Assembly: GCF_030160835.1 (NCBI RefSeq)
Contig: NZ_BSPC01000048.1
Location: forward strand, 157,846-221,845
Reading direction: 5' to 3'
DNA from: Labrys miyagiensis
GTDB taxonomy: Bacteria; Pseudomonadota; Alphaproteobacteria; Rhizobiales; Labraceae
DNA: 64,000 nt
This document shows positions 1-10,604 of the stretch, piece after piece. The translations under genes and the position numbers were made by a program. The first letter of the stretch is position 1; each line of letters opens with the position of its first letter. The notes under the pieces were generated by a model. That model was not told where the DNA came from and ran no database searches. It saw only the letters and a list, made by a program, of their open reading frames with translations.

Positions 1-35
1 CTGATGGTGCGAAACGCGTCAGGTGCTTTTTCCAT
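1..35 (-). CDS. MerR-family regulator, N-terminal fragment (runs off the window)
   Basis: Only 11 codons plus two bases are present, read leftward from an ATG at 33-35. The peptide MEKAPDAFRTI resembles the start of the MerR-type regulator that commonly follows ihfA in Rhizobiales. An AGGAG lies 9 bases before the ATG. It sits about 200 bases downstream of ihfA on the same strand. The family name rests on 11 residues plus gene order, so it is an inference; the helix-turn-helix itself is outside the window. Confidence 0.6.
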   Translation of the reverse strand, partial: MEKAPDAFRTI

Positions 36-235
36 GGCCCCGAACTCCTGACCGGAAGGCGGCTAAGTTTGCTCCACCTTATCAGTCGACCGATTCTGCC
101 ATGAAAGACAAGCATTTGTCGCGTCTTTCCAACCCAAAACATCATCGCAAGGTATAAGCGGGCCACTTTCGATGACGCCGCGTAGCCTTCCGCAAGGTTG
201 TGACGAGGGCCGGCGCATGTCCTGCCCGGCTCGGA

Positions 236-553
236 TCATTCGTCCGAAACGCCGTCAAGGGTCTCGCCGTTGATCTGGGCCTTGAGGATGTTCGACGGCT
301 TAAACACCATCACCCGCCGCGGGGAGATCGGCACTTCCTTGCCAGTCTTCGGGTTGCGGCCGATGCGCTCGCCCTTGGAGCGCACGACAAAGGAACCGAA
401 GGAGGACAGCTTCACCGTCTCGCCCCGTTCCAGACAACTCGAAATTTCATGGAGCACAAGTTCGACGAGCTCTGACGACTCGGTCCGCGACAGGCCTACC
501 TTCTGATAAACCGCTTCGCAAAGATCTGCTCTTGTGACGGTATTTCCCGCCAT
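236..553 (-). CDS. ihfA: Integration host factor, alpha subunit
   Basis: This is a DNA-bending protein of the HU/IHF family; with IhfB it forms the heterodimer that bends DNA at promoters and recombination sites. The 105-residue product begins [20 protein letters not shown] and carries the family core KLSSFGSF and the DNA-binding arm signature [16 protein letters not shown]. An upstream in-frame ATG at 562 exists, but an AGGGG sits directly against it and about 10 bases before the ATG at 553, so 553 is preferred. It is third in the leftward series plsX-fabH-ihfA, but 400 bases separate it from fabH, so it probably has its own promoter. Confidence 0.95.
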   Translation of the reverse strand: MAGNTVTRADLCEAVYQKVGLSRTESSELVELVLHEISSCLERGETVKLSSFGSFVVRSKGERIGRNPKTGKEVPISPRRVMVFKPSNILKAQINGETLDGVSDE

Positions 554-969
554 CGCTTTCATGCCCCTCGCTGGACAGACACCCTGCCTGATACGGGCAG
601 CCTGTCGATTGTTCGATCACTGCAGTTCCAGATTACGCAATTGAACTATGTTCAATATCCGGCAATGACCGTAGCACCACCGTGAAATCCACTCCGCAAT
701 CCCCACCAGTGTGGCCAGGATTCAAGTCCCGACTCTATGTCACTGAAAAAGCGAAGCTATTGACGAATGCGGCCAAGGTCAACCTCCAATCGAGGCCGGA
801 GTCATCTAGCGCGCAATGTGGCGCGAAATGATGCTTCGCAGACGCGGGACCGTGTAAAGAAAATTGCGCCATACGGGCGATCCCGTGCGCGCACAGGGGC
901 ACTTCATGCCGCAGTGCACACTTACTGATGGCCGCAACGCGGCGATGAGTGAGGAGGACTGGTCCGTTG
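554..969. other. Intergenic region between fabH and ihfA
   Basis: I see no convincing gene here. The stretch from about 610 to 670 is AT-richer than its surroundings and holds the 15-base inverted repeat TTGAACTATGTTCAA (641-655), about 90 bases before the ihfA start. This is a reasonable place for the ihfA promoter and a possible operator. The binding factor is unknown. Confidence 0.4.
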
Positions 970-1947
970 TTACCAGCGGATGAGCGCAGCGCCCCAGGTG
1001 AAGCCGCCACCCATGGCCTCCAACAGGACCAGATCGCCCTTCTTGATGCGCCCGTCCTTGACGGCGACGTCGAGAGCCAGGGGGATCGAGGCCGAGGACG
1101 TGTTGGCGTGGTCGGCCACGGTGAGCACTACCTTCTCCGGCGCCAGGCCCAGCTTCTCGGCCGTGGCGTGGATGATGCGGCTGTTGGCCTGGTGCGGCAC
1201 GAACCAATCAACCGCATCGAAGGGCAGGCCGACATCGTCGAGCGTGTCATGCAGGATCTGTGGCACCATGCCGACGGCGAGCTTGAAGACTTCCTTCCCG
1301 TCCATGCGCAGCTTGCCGATCGTGCCGGTGGAGGAGACACCACCGTCGACGAAGAGCTTCGACTTGTGGGTGCCGTCCGAGCGCAACCTCGCGGCCAGTA
1401 TGCCCTCGTCATGGATCGAGCCATCGCCCATGGTGGCTTCGAGCACAACGGCGCCGGCGCCGTCGCCGAAAAGGACGCAGGTCGTTCGGTCGTTCCAGTC
1501 GAGGATACGCGAATAGGTTTCGGCGCCGATCACCAGCGCATGCTTGGCCGAGCCAGAGCGCAGGAAATTGTCCGCGATGGAGAGGCCATAGACGAAGCCC
1601 GTGCAGACGGCCTGGACGTCGAAGGCAGCGCCGCCCGTCATGCCGATATTGGCCTGCACGGTGGTGGCGGTGGCCGGGAAAGTATTGTCGGGCGTCGAGG
1701 TCGCCAGTACGATCAGGTCGATGTCCGAGCCTTTCAGCCCGGCCTCGGCCAGCGCCCGTTCCGCCGCCTTGGTGGCGAGATGGGAGGTGAACTCTCCCTC
1801 GGCCGCCTGGTGGCGGGCGCGAATACCGGTGCGCTGCACGATCCATTCATCGGAGGTGTCGACGATCTTGGCGAGATCGTCGTTGGTGACGCGCTTTTCG
1901 GGAAGGTAGGAACCGATACCCCGGACCACGGAACGAAGCGTTGCCAT
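970..1947 (-). CDS. fabH: Beta-ketoacyl-ACP synthase III
   Basis: Condenses acetyl-CoA with malonyl-ACP to start type II fatty-acid synthesis in the cytoplasm. The 325-residue product has the thiolase fold family's FabH catalytic set: Cys115 in [12 protein letters not shown], His252 in PHQANSRI and Asn282 in [14 protein letters not shown], with the glycine-rich [10 protein letters not shown] strand. The length is normal. Its ATG shares one base with the plsX stop (TAATG), so the two genes are translationally coupled, as is usual for this pair. Confidence 0.97.
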   Translation of the reverse strand: MATLRSVVRGIGSYLPEKRVTNDDLAKIVDTSDEWIVQRTGIRARHQAAEGEFTSHLATKAAERALAEAGLKGSDIDLIVLATSTPDNTFPATATTVQANIGMTGGAAFDVQAVCTGFVYGLSIADNFLRSGSAKHALVIGAETYSRILDWNDRTTCVLFGDGAGAVVLEATMGDGSIHDEGILAARLRSDGTHKSKLFVDGGVSSTGTIGKLRMDGKEVFKLAVGMVPQILHDTLDDVGLPFDAVDWFVPHQANSRIIHATAEKLGLAPEKVVLTVADHANTSSASIPLALDVAVKDGRIKKGDLVLLEAMGGGFTWGAALIRW

Positions 1948-3023
1948 TATGCTGCATCCGGATTGGCTGCAGCAGCGGCCGTCACGGCGCGGTGGTCGAA
2001 GCTCAGGCTTTCGGTGATCTTTTTCATCAAGTCTTGTTTCACCATATCATAGGCCAATCCGATGGCCGCCGCATAGCCTTCGGCATTGGCGCCGCCATGG
2101 CTCTTGATGACGATGCCGTTGAGGCCGAGGAAGACACCGCCATTGACGCGGTTGGGGTCGAGCTTTTCGCGCAGGGCCTGGAAGGCGCCGCGGGCAAAGA
2201 GATAGCCGATGCGCGCCATCAGGGTACGCGACATGGCCGAACGGAGATAGGAGGCGATCTGCTTGGCAGTGCCCTCGGCGGTCTTGAGGGCGATGTTGCC
2301 GGCAAAGCCTTCGGTAACGACGACATCCACCGTGCCCTTGCCGAGATCATCGCCCTCGACGAAGCCGTGATAGGTGAGGTCCGGCAGGCTGGTCTCGCGC
2401 AGGATGCGGCCGGCTTCGCGCACCATTTCGAGGCCCTTGACCTCCTCGACGCCGACATTGAGCAGGCCGACGGTAGGCTGCTCGACCCCCAGCACGATGC
2501 GGGCCATGGCCGCACCCATCACGGCCATGTCGATCAGGGCATCCGAATCCGCGCCGATGGAGGCGCCGACATCGAGCACGATGGATTCCCCGCGCAAGGT
2601 CGGCCAGAGGGCGGCGATGGCGGGGCGGTCGATCTCGGCAAGGGTGCGCAGGCAGAAGCGGGCCATCGCCATCAGTGCGCCGGTATTGCCCGCCGAGACG
2701 GTGGCATCGGCATCGCCCTTGTTGATGGCGTCGATGGCGAGCCACATCGAGGATTTCTTGCGGCCATAGCGCAAGGCATGGCTCGGCTTGTCGTCCATCC
2801 GGATGGAGATATCGGTATGATGGATGCTGGAAACCGCTGCGAGCTTGGGGCGCGCATCCAGTAGCGGACGCACGGCCGTCTCGTCGCCATAAAACACGAA
2901 GCTCAGATCGGGATGGTGGAGGAGCGCGACTTCGGCGCCGGGGACCACGACCGTGGGGCCGTGATCGCCACCCATCGCATCAAGGGCGATACGAATTTTC
3001 GAAGCCCGATTGTCGGAAGCCAT
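1947..3023 (-). CDS. plsX: Phosphate acyltransferase PlsX
   Basis: Makes acyl-phosphate from acyl-ACP for PlsY, the first committed step of bacterial phospholipid synthesis. It is a peripheral membrane/cytoplasmic enzyme. The 358-residue product begins with [14 protein letters not shown], the PlsX hallmark, and contains [11 protein letters not shown] and [16 protein letters not shown], both typical. It is first of the leftward plsX-fabH pair and overlaps fabH by one base. About 260 bases with no recognised gene lie upstream. Confidence 0.97.
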   Translation of the reverse strand: MASDNRASKIRIALDAMGGDHGPTVVVPGAEVALLHHPDLSFVFYGDETAVRPLLDARPKLAAVSSIHHTDISIRMDDKPSHALRYGRKKSSMWLAIDAINKGDADATVSAGNTGALMAMARFCLRTLAEIDRPAIAALWPTLRGESIVLDVGASIGADSDALIDMAVMGAAMARIVLGVEQPTVGLLNVGVEEVKGLEMVREAGRILRETSLPDLTYHGFVEGDDLGKGTVDVVVTEGFAGNIALKTAEGTAKQIASYLRSAMSRTLMARIGYLFARGAFQALREKLDPNRVNGGVFLGLNGIVIKSHGGANAEGYAAAIGLAYDMVKQDLMKKITESLSFDHRAVTAAAAANPDAA

Positions 3024-3280
3024 GAATCGCTCGAGAGCCCTGTTTCGTCTGTCCGCTGCGCGCGGTCGGAAGGCGCTGCGTTTTGCAGCAAAAGACCATG
3101 CACCACAAGAGTATAACGAAGGTTGACGGCCGGAATTTCGCCGTCATCCCCCGCGCATAGCCCTGCCCGATGGCAGATTCTCACGTCAGAAAGATGATGA
3201 TTTTGACGATTCTGGGGAAAGCGCGCTTATTCTTGTGAGCCCATGGGTGGCGGGGCACAACGGCGCAAGGCTCCGGAGCT

Positions 3281-3808
3281 TCAGGAGCGGCGTCCGAAAT
3301 TCATGCGCCGGAACAGGCCGTCCTTCAGGACGACATGATGATAGAGCGCGGCAACGATATGCATCGCGATGAGGCCCGCCAGCAGGAGGGCCAGCAGAAA
3401 ATGGGCGGTAAAGGTCGGATAGGCTGCAAAGCTCCGGGGCAAGGGATCGCCTGAATTGGCGAAGACGATGGCGGGAAGGCCGGCGAGGATGCCGGTGGCA
3501 TAGCCCGTCGCGACCATCAGCACGATCAGCAAATAGAGGCCGTAGTGAGCGGGCGTGGCCAGGCGGTCGAGCAGCATGTTGCCCGTCGGTGCGGCTGCCG
3601 GCCTGGCGGTGCGCCAGCGCACCACCAGGCGGATGACCGTCAGGGCAAGGATCAGCATCCCACCGGCCATGTGCCAGCGCAGGATGGCGATCTTGCCGGC
3701 GGCCTCATTCGGCATGGTTGCGAGGAGGCCAAAACCGACGAAAAGAGTGGCGATGACAAGAACCGCCGAGAGCCAATGCAGCGCCACGAGGAGAGGGTGG
3801 TAGCGCAT
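3281..3808 (-). CDS. Cytochrome b561 family protein
   Basis: A 175-residue membrane di-haem b-type cytochrome, expected to pass electrons from quinol or within the inner membrane. Four transmembrane segments are evident, and the four likely haem ligands are His11 (ALHW), His46 (RWHMAGG), His136 (TAHFLL) and His150 (MHIVAAL), the spacing of the CybB type. The start ATG at 3808 shares one base with the preceding stop (TGATG), so the long open frame extending to 4144 is not the gene. It is last in arsR-SRPBCC-b561. The electron donor is unknown. Confidence 0.9.
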   Translation of the reverse strand: MRYHPLLVALHWLSAVLVIATLFVGFGLLATMPNEAAGKIAILRWHMAGGMLILALTVIRLVVRWRTARPAAAPTGNMLLDRLATPAHYGLYLLIVLMVATGYATGILAGLPAIVFANSGDPLPRSFAAYPTFTAHFLLALLLAGLIAMHIVAALYHHVVLKDGLFRRMNFGRRS

Positions 3809-4239
3809 CAGGCAAGGCCCGCGACGATGCGCTCGAGGCCGGCCAGATTGCGCCGCCAGCCATGAAGAGCGCCCTGATAATTCGCCTCCTCCTCGGCCCG
3901 GAATCCGGACTGTTCCATGCGTACCAGCGTGCCACCCTCGGTGGGCGTCAGCGTCCAGGTCACCACGGTCTTCAAGCCGTTGGCCGCCTCCGCGCCGGAG
4001 GCGTTCCAGCTGTAGGAAAGGCTCTCGTGGGGTTCGAGCGCAAGTACCTCGCAGTCGAGCACGCCGTTCCAATAGGGCATGGGGTCCGTGCGGAAATTGA
4101 ATCTGTGGCCGAGCCTGGGCTCGAAATCGGTCTTCATCAGCCACTCTTCGATCAGCGGCCCCTGGGTGAGGGCGCGCCAGATCTTCTGAGGCGGATGCGG
4201 CATCAGCCGCTCGACGACGACGGAACGATTGGCAGTCAT
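3808..4239 (-). CDS. SRPBCC / AHSA1-type domain protein
   Basis: A 143-residue START-like helix-grip protein. The N-terminal VVVERLMPHPPQKIWRALTQ and the WTLTPTEGGTLVRMEQSGF strand are characteristic of the Activator of Hsp90 homologue 1-like family, which binds hydrophobic ligands. It overlaps the arsR stop by ATGA and the cytochrome start by one base, so all three genes are read as one unit. ArsR plus AHSA1 is a common bacterial pair; the ligand cannot be inferred from sequence. Confidence 0.9.
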   Translation of the reverse strand: MTANRSVVVERLMPHPPQKIWRALTQGPLIEEWLMKTDFEPRLGHRFNFRTDPMPYWNGVLDCEVLALEPHESLSYSWNASGAEAANGLKTVVTWTLTPTEGGTLVRMEQSGFRAEEEANYQGALHGWRRNLAGLERIVAGLA

Positions 4240-4559
4240 TGGTCCATCCTGTTCAAGAGATCTTCAAGCCGGTCGAAGCGGTCCTGCCAGAAAGCGGCAT
4301 GGAGGCTCATCCAGTCGATCAGCGGCGCGAGGCCCTGGGGCCGGGCACTGTAGTGGGTCTGGCGTCCTTCGGGGCGGTCCTGCACGAGGCCGGCGAGCTT
4401 GAGGGCGCCCAGATGCTTGGAGATGGCAGGTTGCGAGACACCGGAATGATCGGTGAGGGCGCGGACGGTCAACTCCCCCTCTCGTACCAGGCGTTCGAAG
4501 ATCGCCCGGCGCGTGGGGTCGGCGAGGGTCCGGAAGAGGGTGTCGGATGCCGCGTTCAT
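4236..4559 (-). CDS. ArsR-family transcriptional regulator
   Basis: A 107-residue winged-helix repressor, with the recognition segment LTDHSGVSQPAISKHLGALK and wing RPEGRQTHYSARP. The N-terminal LFRTLADPTRRAIFERL is the usual ArsR opening. No cysteine metal-binding motif is visible, so it is probably not an arsenic or metal sensor. It heads the operon arsR-SRPBCC-b561 (4-base overlap with the next gene). A nested palindrome nine bases before its start suggests autorepression. Confidence 0.92.
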   Translation of the reverse strand: MNAASDTLFRTLADPTRRAIFERLVREGELTVRALTDHSGVSQPAISKHLGALKLAGLVQDRPEGRQTHYSARPQGLAPLIDWMSLHAAFWQDRFDRLEDLLNRMDQ

Positions 4560-4567
4560 CGCAATTC

Positions 4568-4601
4568 ATAACTCCATAGTTATTAATAACTTTGCAGTTA
4601 T
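4568..4601. promoter_or_regulatory. Nested palindromic operator upstream of arsR
   Basis: The inner palindrome AGTTATTAATAACT (4578-4591) is flanked symmetrically by ATAACT (4568-4573) and AGTTAT (4596-4601), all centred on the same point (4584.5). Palindromes of this AT-rich kind are typical ArsR-family binding sites. The position just before the arsR ATG fits autorepression. The binding itself is inferred. Confidence 0.65.
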
Positions 4602-4669
4602 GGATTTGTCAAGCCGGTATGCCGATCGTGAAAAGGGCGTTCGCATTTTTGGGAAAGGCGCACCAAGCG

Positions 4670-4764
4670 CGGAGTGGCGATTACCAATCGCCATCTTTCC
4701 TGCCCGTGAACCTTATGTATGCAGCGCCGACAGCCAAGATTGGCGATCGGTGATCGCCACTCCG
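4670..4764. repeat. Imperfect inverted repeat, hairpin family H, copy 1
   Basis: Two 24-base arms (4670-4693 and 4741-4764) are inverted copies with two differences, both compatible with G-U pairing in RNA. A related but degraded copy lies at 36258-36330, sharing the first arm and the middle segment around ATGTATG...CAAGATTG. It lies between arsR and the end of sdaA and resembles a REP-type intergenic repeat rather than a simple terminator. Confidence 0.7.
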
Positions 4765-4810
4765 ACCCTGCGCCTCGCCATGGCGAGCCACTGTCTGTCG
4801 GCTTCTACCC

Positions 4811-6175
4811 TCAGCACTCCACCGCGTTGACGGCGAGGCCGCCCTGCGAGGTTTCCTTGTATTTGGACTGCATGTCCGCGCCGGTGACGCGCATGGTGGT
4901 GATCACCTGGTCGAGGCTGACCTTGTGGGTGCCGTCGCCACGTAGGGCGAGGGAGGCGGCGGCGATGGCCTTGTTGGCGCCGAAGGCGTTGCGCTCGATG
5001 CAGGGGATCTGCACCAGGCCGCCGATCGGGTCGCAGGTCATGCCGAGATGATGCTCCATGCCGATCTCGGCGGCGTTTTCCACTTGCGCGATGGTGCCGC
5101 CCAGCGCCGCGGCTAGGCCGCCGGCCGCCATGGAGGCGGCGACGCCGACCTCTCCCTGGCAGCCGACCTCGGCGCCCGAGATCGAGGCGTTCATCTTGAA
5201 CAGCATGCCGATGGCGGCCGCGGTGAGCAGGAATTCGTCGGCGCCTTCCTCGCTGAAATCGCAGAAGTCGTGGTAGTAGCGCAGCACGGCTGGGACGATG
5301 CCGGCCGCTCCATTGGTGGGCGCCGTGACCACGCGTCCGCCCGCGGCGTTTTCCTCGTTCACGGCGATGGCATAGAGCGAGACCCAATCCATCACCTCAT
5401 GCGGCGCGCGGACATTGCGGCCGATATCGGTGAGCAGGCGGTCATGCAACGCCTTGGCGCGGCGCTTGACGCGCAAGCCGCCCGGCAACTCGCCTTCCAG
5501 GCTCATGCCACGGTCGATGGCGGCATCCATCACCGCGCGGATGCGGGCGAGGCGTTCGCGGATGGCGGCTTCCGGCTGGCTCGCCTTTTCGTTGGCCATC
5601 ACGACGCCGCCAATGGTGAGGCCATGCTCGCTGCCGATGCGCAGCAAATCAGCGGCGCTGGCGAAGGGGTAGGGGACTTCGACGGCATCCTTCGCCACGG
5701 CGCTCTCGCCCTCGGCCAGCACGAAGCCACCGCCGATGGAGAAATAGAACTCGGTGAGCAGCGCGGTGCCATCCTCGTCCCAGGCAGTGAAGGAGAGCGT
5801 GTTGGGATGGCCCTTGGCTGGCGTCTTGCGGTCGAAGATGATGTCGCGATTGCGCTCGAAGCTCATGGCGCGCCGCCCGCCCAGCGCCATCATGCCCTTG
5901 GAGGTCGCTTCCTCCACGATGGTGGCGACCGCCTCCGGATCGACCGTCTCGGGCTCCTCGCCGGCCAGGCCGAGAATCACGGCGATATCGCTGGCGTGGC
6001 CATGGCCTGTCCAGGCCAGCGAACCAAAGAGCGTGGTCTCGACCCGGTGCGTGCGGACGAAGTGGCCTTGCTTGCGCAGCGACTGCACGAAGCGGCCCGC
6101 CGCCCGCATCGGGCCCACGGTGTGGGACGAGGAGGGGCCGATGCCGATCTTGAAGATGTCGAAGACACTTATCAT
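4811..6175 (-). CDS. sdaA: L-serine ammonia-lyase (iron-sulphur type)
   Basis: Deaminates L-serine to pyruvate and ammonia using a catalytic [4Fe-4S] cluster. The 454-residue chain has the beta domain first ([20 protein letters not shown]) and then the alpha domain with [17 protein letters not shown] and cysteine-bearing [19 protein letters not shown], so it is the single-chain type of normal length. The start at 6175 is set by the conserved [12 protein letters not shown]-terminus and an AGGAG 12 bases upstream; the open frame extends further but runs into the tRNA gene. Confidence 0.95.
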   Translation of the reverse strand: MISVFDIFKIGIGPSSSHTVGPMRAAGRFVQSLRKQGHFVRTHRVETTLFGSLAWTGHGHASDIAVILGLAGEEPETVDPEAVATIVEEATSKGMMALGGRRAMSFERNRDIIFDRKTPAKGHPNTLSFTAWDEDGTALLTEFYFSIGGGFVLAEGESAVAKDAVEVPYPFASAADLLRIGSEHGLTIGGVVMANEKASQPEAAIRERLARIRAVMDAAIDRGMSLEGELPGGLRVKRRAKALHDRLLTDIGRNVRAPHEVMDWVSLYAIAVNEENAAGGRVVTAPTNGAAGIVPAVLRYYHDFCDFSEEGADEFLLTAAAIGMLFKMNASISGAEVGCQGEVGVAASMAAGGLAAALGGTIAQVENAAEIGMEHHLGMTCDPIGGLVQIPCIERNAFGANKAIAAASLALRGDGTHKVSLDQVITTMRVTGADMQSKYKETSQGGLAVNAVEC

Positions 6176-6324
6176 CGGCAGAAGACTCTCCTGAAACGCC
6201 GCTGTGACTGGACTGCAACAATCGAAACAGGTTGCCTTTGGGCGACTCGTAACAAATATTACATCAATTTTCGTTGCACAGGAAACTTGCGCCGCGAGGC
6301 CTGAATTGCTACCCCAAAACCGAC

Positions 6325-6400
6325 GCCGGTTTAGCTCAGCTGGTAGAGCAACCGCCTTGTAAGCGGTAGGTCGCGTGTTCGATTCACGCAACCGGCACCA
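6325..6400 (+). tRNA. tRNA-Thr (anticodon TGT)
   Basis: A 76-base cloverleaf: acceptor GCCGGTT/AACCGGC, D-arm GCTC...GAGC, anticodon stem ACCGC/GCGGT with loop CTTGTAA giving anticodon TGT, T-loop GTTCGATTC, discriminator A, and an encoded CCA at 6398-6400. It is transcribed opposite to sdaA. No duplicate of its 3' end was noticed elsewhere in the window, so there is no sign of an integrated island here. Confidence 0.97.
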
Positions 6401-6732
6401 TCATATTCATTTTGCATCTCAGGGGCTTATACCCTACTTCGGGTCTCCTGTCGGAAAGTTATTCCGACACACAGGCGGTAGCCGTTCCGACAAAAATATC
6501 TGATTTTGTTCTCAGCGAGTCTCACTGTGGCGCGCCGAGCGGCTTTTTTTGCGATGTTGGCCAACTGGCGGTCGATGGATTTCATGTAGGGCGGCAGCAC
6601 GTTCGAGTGCTGGTGGAAGCCATGTCGCTTCCCGGTAACAGGCTTGCCCAAAACTTTGTCATATCGGGATGTTTGGGCGCAATCCCATTTGAATCCCCTT
6701 GGTCCCGAGCATAATGATGATGCGGGTATCGA
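6401..6732. other. Intergenic region between tRNA-Thr and the first porin
   Basis: Short frames exist on both strands (for example 6427-6651 leftward), but none resembles a known protein and codon use looks non-coding. A weak stem GCCG-AG-CGGC followed by seven T residues lies at about 6537-6552 and might end rightward tRNA transcription. The promoter of the following outer-membrane gene must lie at the right end. Confidence 0.35.
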
Positions 6733-7458
6733 ATGGGGCTGTCTATGTATTCAGGTCGTGTTGCCGTTGCCGCGGTGGCGGTTTTCTTTTCGACATCGTC
6801 GATCCATGCTGCGGACCTCGCCGCCGCACCAACGGAACCCGTGGCGCCCGCAATCGCGCCGTATGACTGGAACGGCCCCTATATCGGCGTCCACGCGGGC
6901 TATGGTTGGGGCCGGGAAGAGGACAATCAGGGGGACTTGTTCCCCGGTTTCAGCGATCCAAGGTTGGTAATTGCGACCAGTGCCGACAAATTTGACTTGG
7001 ATGGCTTTGTCGGCGGTGCTCACGCCGGCTACAACTACCAGATCGACCGGTTCGTTCTCGGTGTCGAAGGCGATCTTGACTACACGAACCTGAGTGGCAG
7101 TGCGCGAGCGGTTTATGCCGGCGGCGCCGTTGTCCGCACTTTGGAGCTCAAGACGGACTGGCAAGGCTCCGCGCGTCTTCGTGCCGGTTACGCCATCGAC
7201 AACCTGCTGCTCTACGCCACCGGCGGCGTTGCTTTCGCCAATGCCAAGCTCACGACGGCCGGCCAGGACTCCAGCAACACCCATATTGGCTGGACGGTGG
7301 GCCTAGGTGCCGAATATGCCTTCACTCCGAGCTGGATCGGCCGCGCCGAGATTCGCTACAGCGATTTTTCGAAGAAGAGCTACGAGACAGTTGACGGGCC
7401 GGTAAAGGCCGGCTGGAACCAGACCACGGCAACACTCGGCGTCAGTTACAAATTCTGA
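6733..7458 (+). CDS. Omp25/Omp31-type outer-membrane beta-barrel protein
   Basis: A 241-residue eight-stranded barrel of the rhizobial/Brucella Omp25-Omp31 group. It has a signal peptide ending near SIHAAD, then a short Pro/Ala linker and PYDWNGPYIGVHAGYGWG, the typical first strand. Further strands include GGVAFANAKL and AEYAFTPSWIGRAEIRYSDF, and it ends in VSYKF, with the terminal Phe recognised by the BAM machinery. It may start at the second Met (MYSGRV). A paralogue lies convergently downstream. Confidence 0.9.
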   Translation: MGLSMYSGRVAVAAVAVFFSTSSIHAADLAAAPTEPVAPAIAPYDWNGPYIGVHAGYGWGREEDNQGDLFPGFSDPRLVIATSADKFDLDGFVGGAHAGYNYQIDRFVLGVEGDLDYTNLSGSARAVYAGGAVVRTLELKTDWQGSARLRAGYAIDNLLLYATGGVAFANAKLTTAGQDSSNTHIGWTVGLGAEYAFTPSWIGRAEIRYSDFSKKSYETVDGPVKAGWNQTTATLGVSYKF

Positions 7459-7585
7459 GACATCAGCTGTTCAGAGGGCGCCGTTTTCACACATCGGTGC
7501 CTCCCTGTCGTCACGCCTGACGATGTCGCGTAACGGCCAGCTAGGCTGAGATGAGAGGCTTGGGCAGCACCTCGCTTTGAAACTT

Positions 7586-7689
7586 AGGGCGTTTTACCCT
7601 CAGATCGAATCACCAAGAATCGCAAAATGCATTCGCTACCAGCGAGCTGATCTGGAACCCCGCTCCTGCCTGAATGCATTTTGCTCTGG
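7586..7689. repeat. Dispersed repeat family A (long form, inverted), between two porin genes
   Basis: The reverse complement of this stretch matches 29570-29672 over its length: both have GAGCAAAATGC near one end, then GCATTTTGCGATTC and TTGGTGATTCGATCTGA near the other. It is one of six family A copies in the window, and it separates the convergent 3' ends of the two Omp25-like genes. Confidence 0.8.
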
Positions 7690-7698
7690 GGCGTGTCG

Positions 7699-8391
7699 TC
7701 AGAATTTGTAGCTGACGCCGATCAGGCCCACGGTTTCATGAAAGCCCGCCTTGAAGCGGACACCCGAACCCACCGTAAAGTTCGATTTGCCAAAATCGGT
7801 ATAGCGAACCTCCGCACGACCGACCCAGTGATCGTCGAAGGCATACTCGACGCCTGCGCCGGCGGTCCAGCCAACGCGCGTTTTGGTCGAGGAGCCGGCA
7901 AGGGTGCCGTTAAGAATGGTCCAACGCTCGCGTATATCGCCGATAGCCATGCCTCCGGTCGCATAGACCAGAAAGCGGTCAAAGGCGTAACCGACGCGGG
8001 CGCGGATTGAGCTTTGCCAACGGTTCCTCATGTCAAGCCGGCTTGCCCCGCCCGCCTGTGCTGTGTGGTCGTTACCCTGGATGCCGCTCAAATCGGCGTC
8101 TGCCTCCAGGCCGACAACGAAATTGCCGTCGAACTGCTGGTTGTAGCCCCCATGGATACCGCCGAGCACGCCGTTGACGTCGAAACGATCCATCGCCTCC
8201 GCCAAGGTGGTATTTCTCAGCGTGTCGTGCTCTCGTCCCCAGCCATAGCCAATATGCGCGCCGACGTAAAAACCCGTCCAATTGTAAGGTGTGACAACGG
8301 CGGGCGCAGGCTCCGCGGGTTCCGGTGAGAGATCCGCCGCGAATGCGGGTACTGGGGAAAGTAACAACATCGCCAATACGAATCTTTTCAT
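7699..8391 (-). CDS. Omp25/Omp31-type outer-membrane beta-barrel protein (paralogue)
   Basis: A 230-residue barrel with signal peptide MKRFVLAMLLLSPVPAFAAD, then PYNWTGFYVGAHIGYGWGRE, GGMAIGDIRERW, GAGVEYAFDDHWVGRAEVRY and the C-terminal VSYKF insertion signal. It aligns along its length with the convergent gene at 6733-7458. The start at the second Met (8391) fits a standard signal peptide; an open frame begins seven codons earlier. The likely role is an envelope structural protein or minor porin. Confidence 0.9.
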   Translation of the reverse strand: MKRFVLAMLLLSPVPAFAADLSPEPAEPAPAVVTPYNWTGFYVGAHIGYGWGREHDTLRNTTLAEAMDRFDVNGVLGGIHGGYNQQFDGNFVVGLEADADLSGIQGNDHTAQAGGASRLDMRNRWQSSIRARVGYAFDRFLVYATGGMAIGDIRERWTILNGTLAGSSTKTRVGWTAGAGVEYAFDDHWVGRAEVRYTDFGKSNFTVGSGVRFKAGFHETVGLIGVSYKF

Positions 8392-8980
8392 GACGTTCCA
8401 GCCCCGTGCCAAGGAAGAATCGCAAATATATGTGCCATATCGCAGTATGAACGGTCAATCTTTCCGTTGCGTTCTTTATCACTCCATAGTCTTGAGTTTC
8501 AACTTAGCGATAAGATAGTCGATCGACAAACAAGCTTCGGCGGCCTTTCTCGACAGTTTCGGACTGGAGTGTCGTGTACGAAGCCGTCATGGTCAACAGC
8601 ACACGGGTGGCAGCGCTTCTGGCCGCTGATCACTCGGTTGCTCGACCAGAAAAGTCTTTCGAGCGATGGAGCATAGCTTGAAGAATGCTGCAGCGGAGCG
8701 CAATGAGAGACAACTCTTTCTGTACTCGTTTGCTTTGACGATAAGTCGCCCAGACTAAGATTCAACTTGTATGACGTAGCACAGTATTCAGACTGCGTTA
8801 ATCGCATGCCGCAGAATCACTTGACTCATAGGCTGCATTTTGATGTTCCTTGAAGCAGGGGCAGGCGAGGATTGCGCGCTTTCCGGCCTGGGGCAGGCGG
8901 AAGTGGTTCTCAGCAGAATATATGACTGTCCGGCACAGTGAGTAGCCATCAGAAGGCATTGTCACGGCGGGATCGAACAT
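8392..8980. other. AT-richer intergenic region between divergent outer-membrane genes
   Basis: Nearly 600 bases of noticeably lower GC than the flanks. Frames such as 8499-8807 (leftward) show no recognisable protein. The string ATATGACTGTC occurs twice, near 8919 and again at the start of the next gene (8979), suggesting a small duplication. The region must hold promoters for the divergent genes. I could not pick out a convincing -35/-10 pair. Confidence 0.35.
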
Positions 8981-10369
<1,389 letters not shown>

Positions 10370-10604
10370 CTTGAGCCGACCCTGACTACGGATAAGTGAC
10401 ACCAGGGCTCGCTGCCCTCACAAAACAGCGGGTTCCTCATGATCGGTTGCTCAGGCAAAGGCCGGGCTAAGGCGCGCCCGGCTCCCCCTGCTTCATGCCG
10501 ACGCTGTCTCTCCGACGTTCGAACGCAGTGGAGAGGCCCGATTTTCGGCTGGCATTTGATGGTCCGACTGTCGCATCCTGCTCTCCGGCTTTCTCCGGGT
10601 TTCC

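Noticed and set aside
641-655. TTGAACTATGTTCAA as a LexA box before ihfA
   Set aside because: Alphaproteobacterial LexA sites are usually direct GTTC-N7-GTTC repeats; this inverted pair with a three-base centre does not fit.
949-2052. Long rightward open frame antisense to fabH
   Set aside because: Shadow frame produced by high GC; the leftward FabH protein has all catalytic residues and the rightward translation is Gly/Arg/Asp-rich without family features.
6176-6324. Glycine or other riboswitch upstream of sdaA
   Set aside because: I looked for paired stems and conserved aptamer cores in the 150-base leader and found none; only an ordinary AT-rich promoter-like stretch is visible.
6325-6732. 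tRNA-Thr as an attachment site of an integrated island
   Set aside because: No integrase gene is next to it and no second copy of the tRNA 3' end was noticed in the window; the genes that follow are ordinary envelope proteins.
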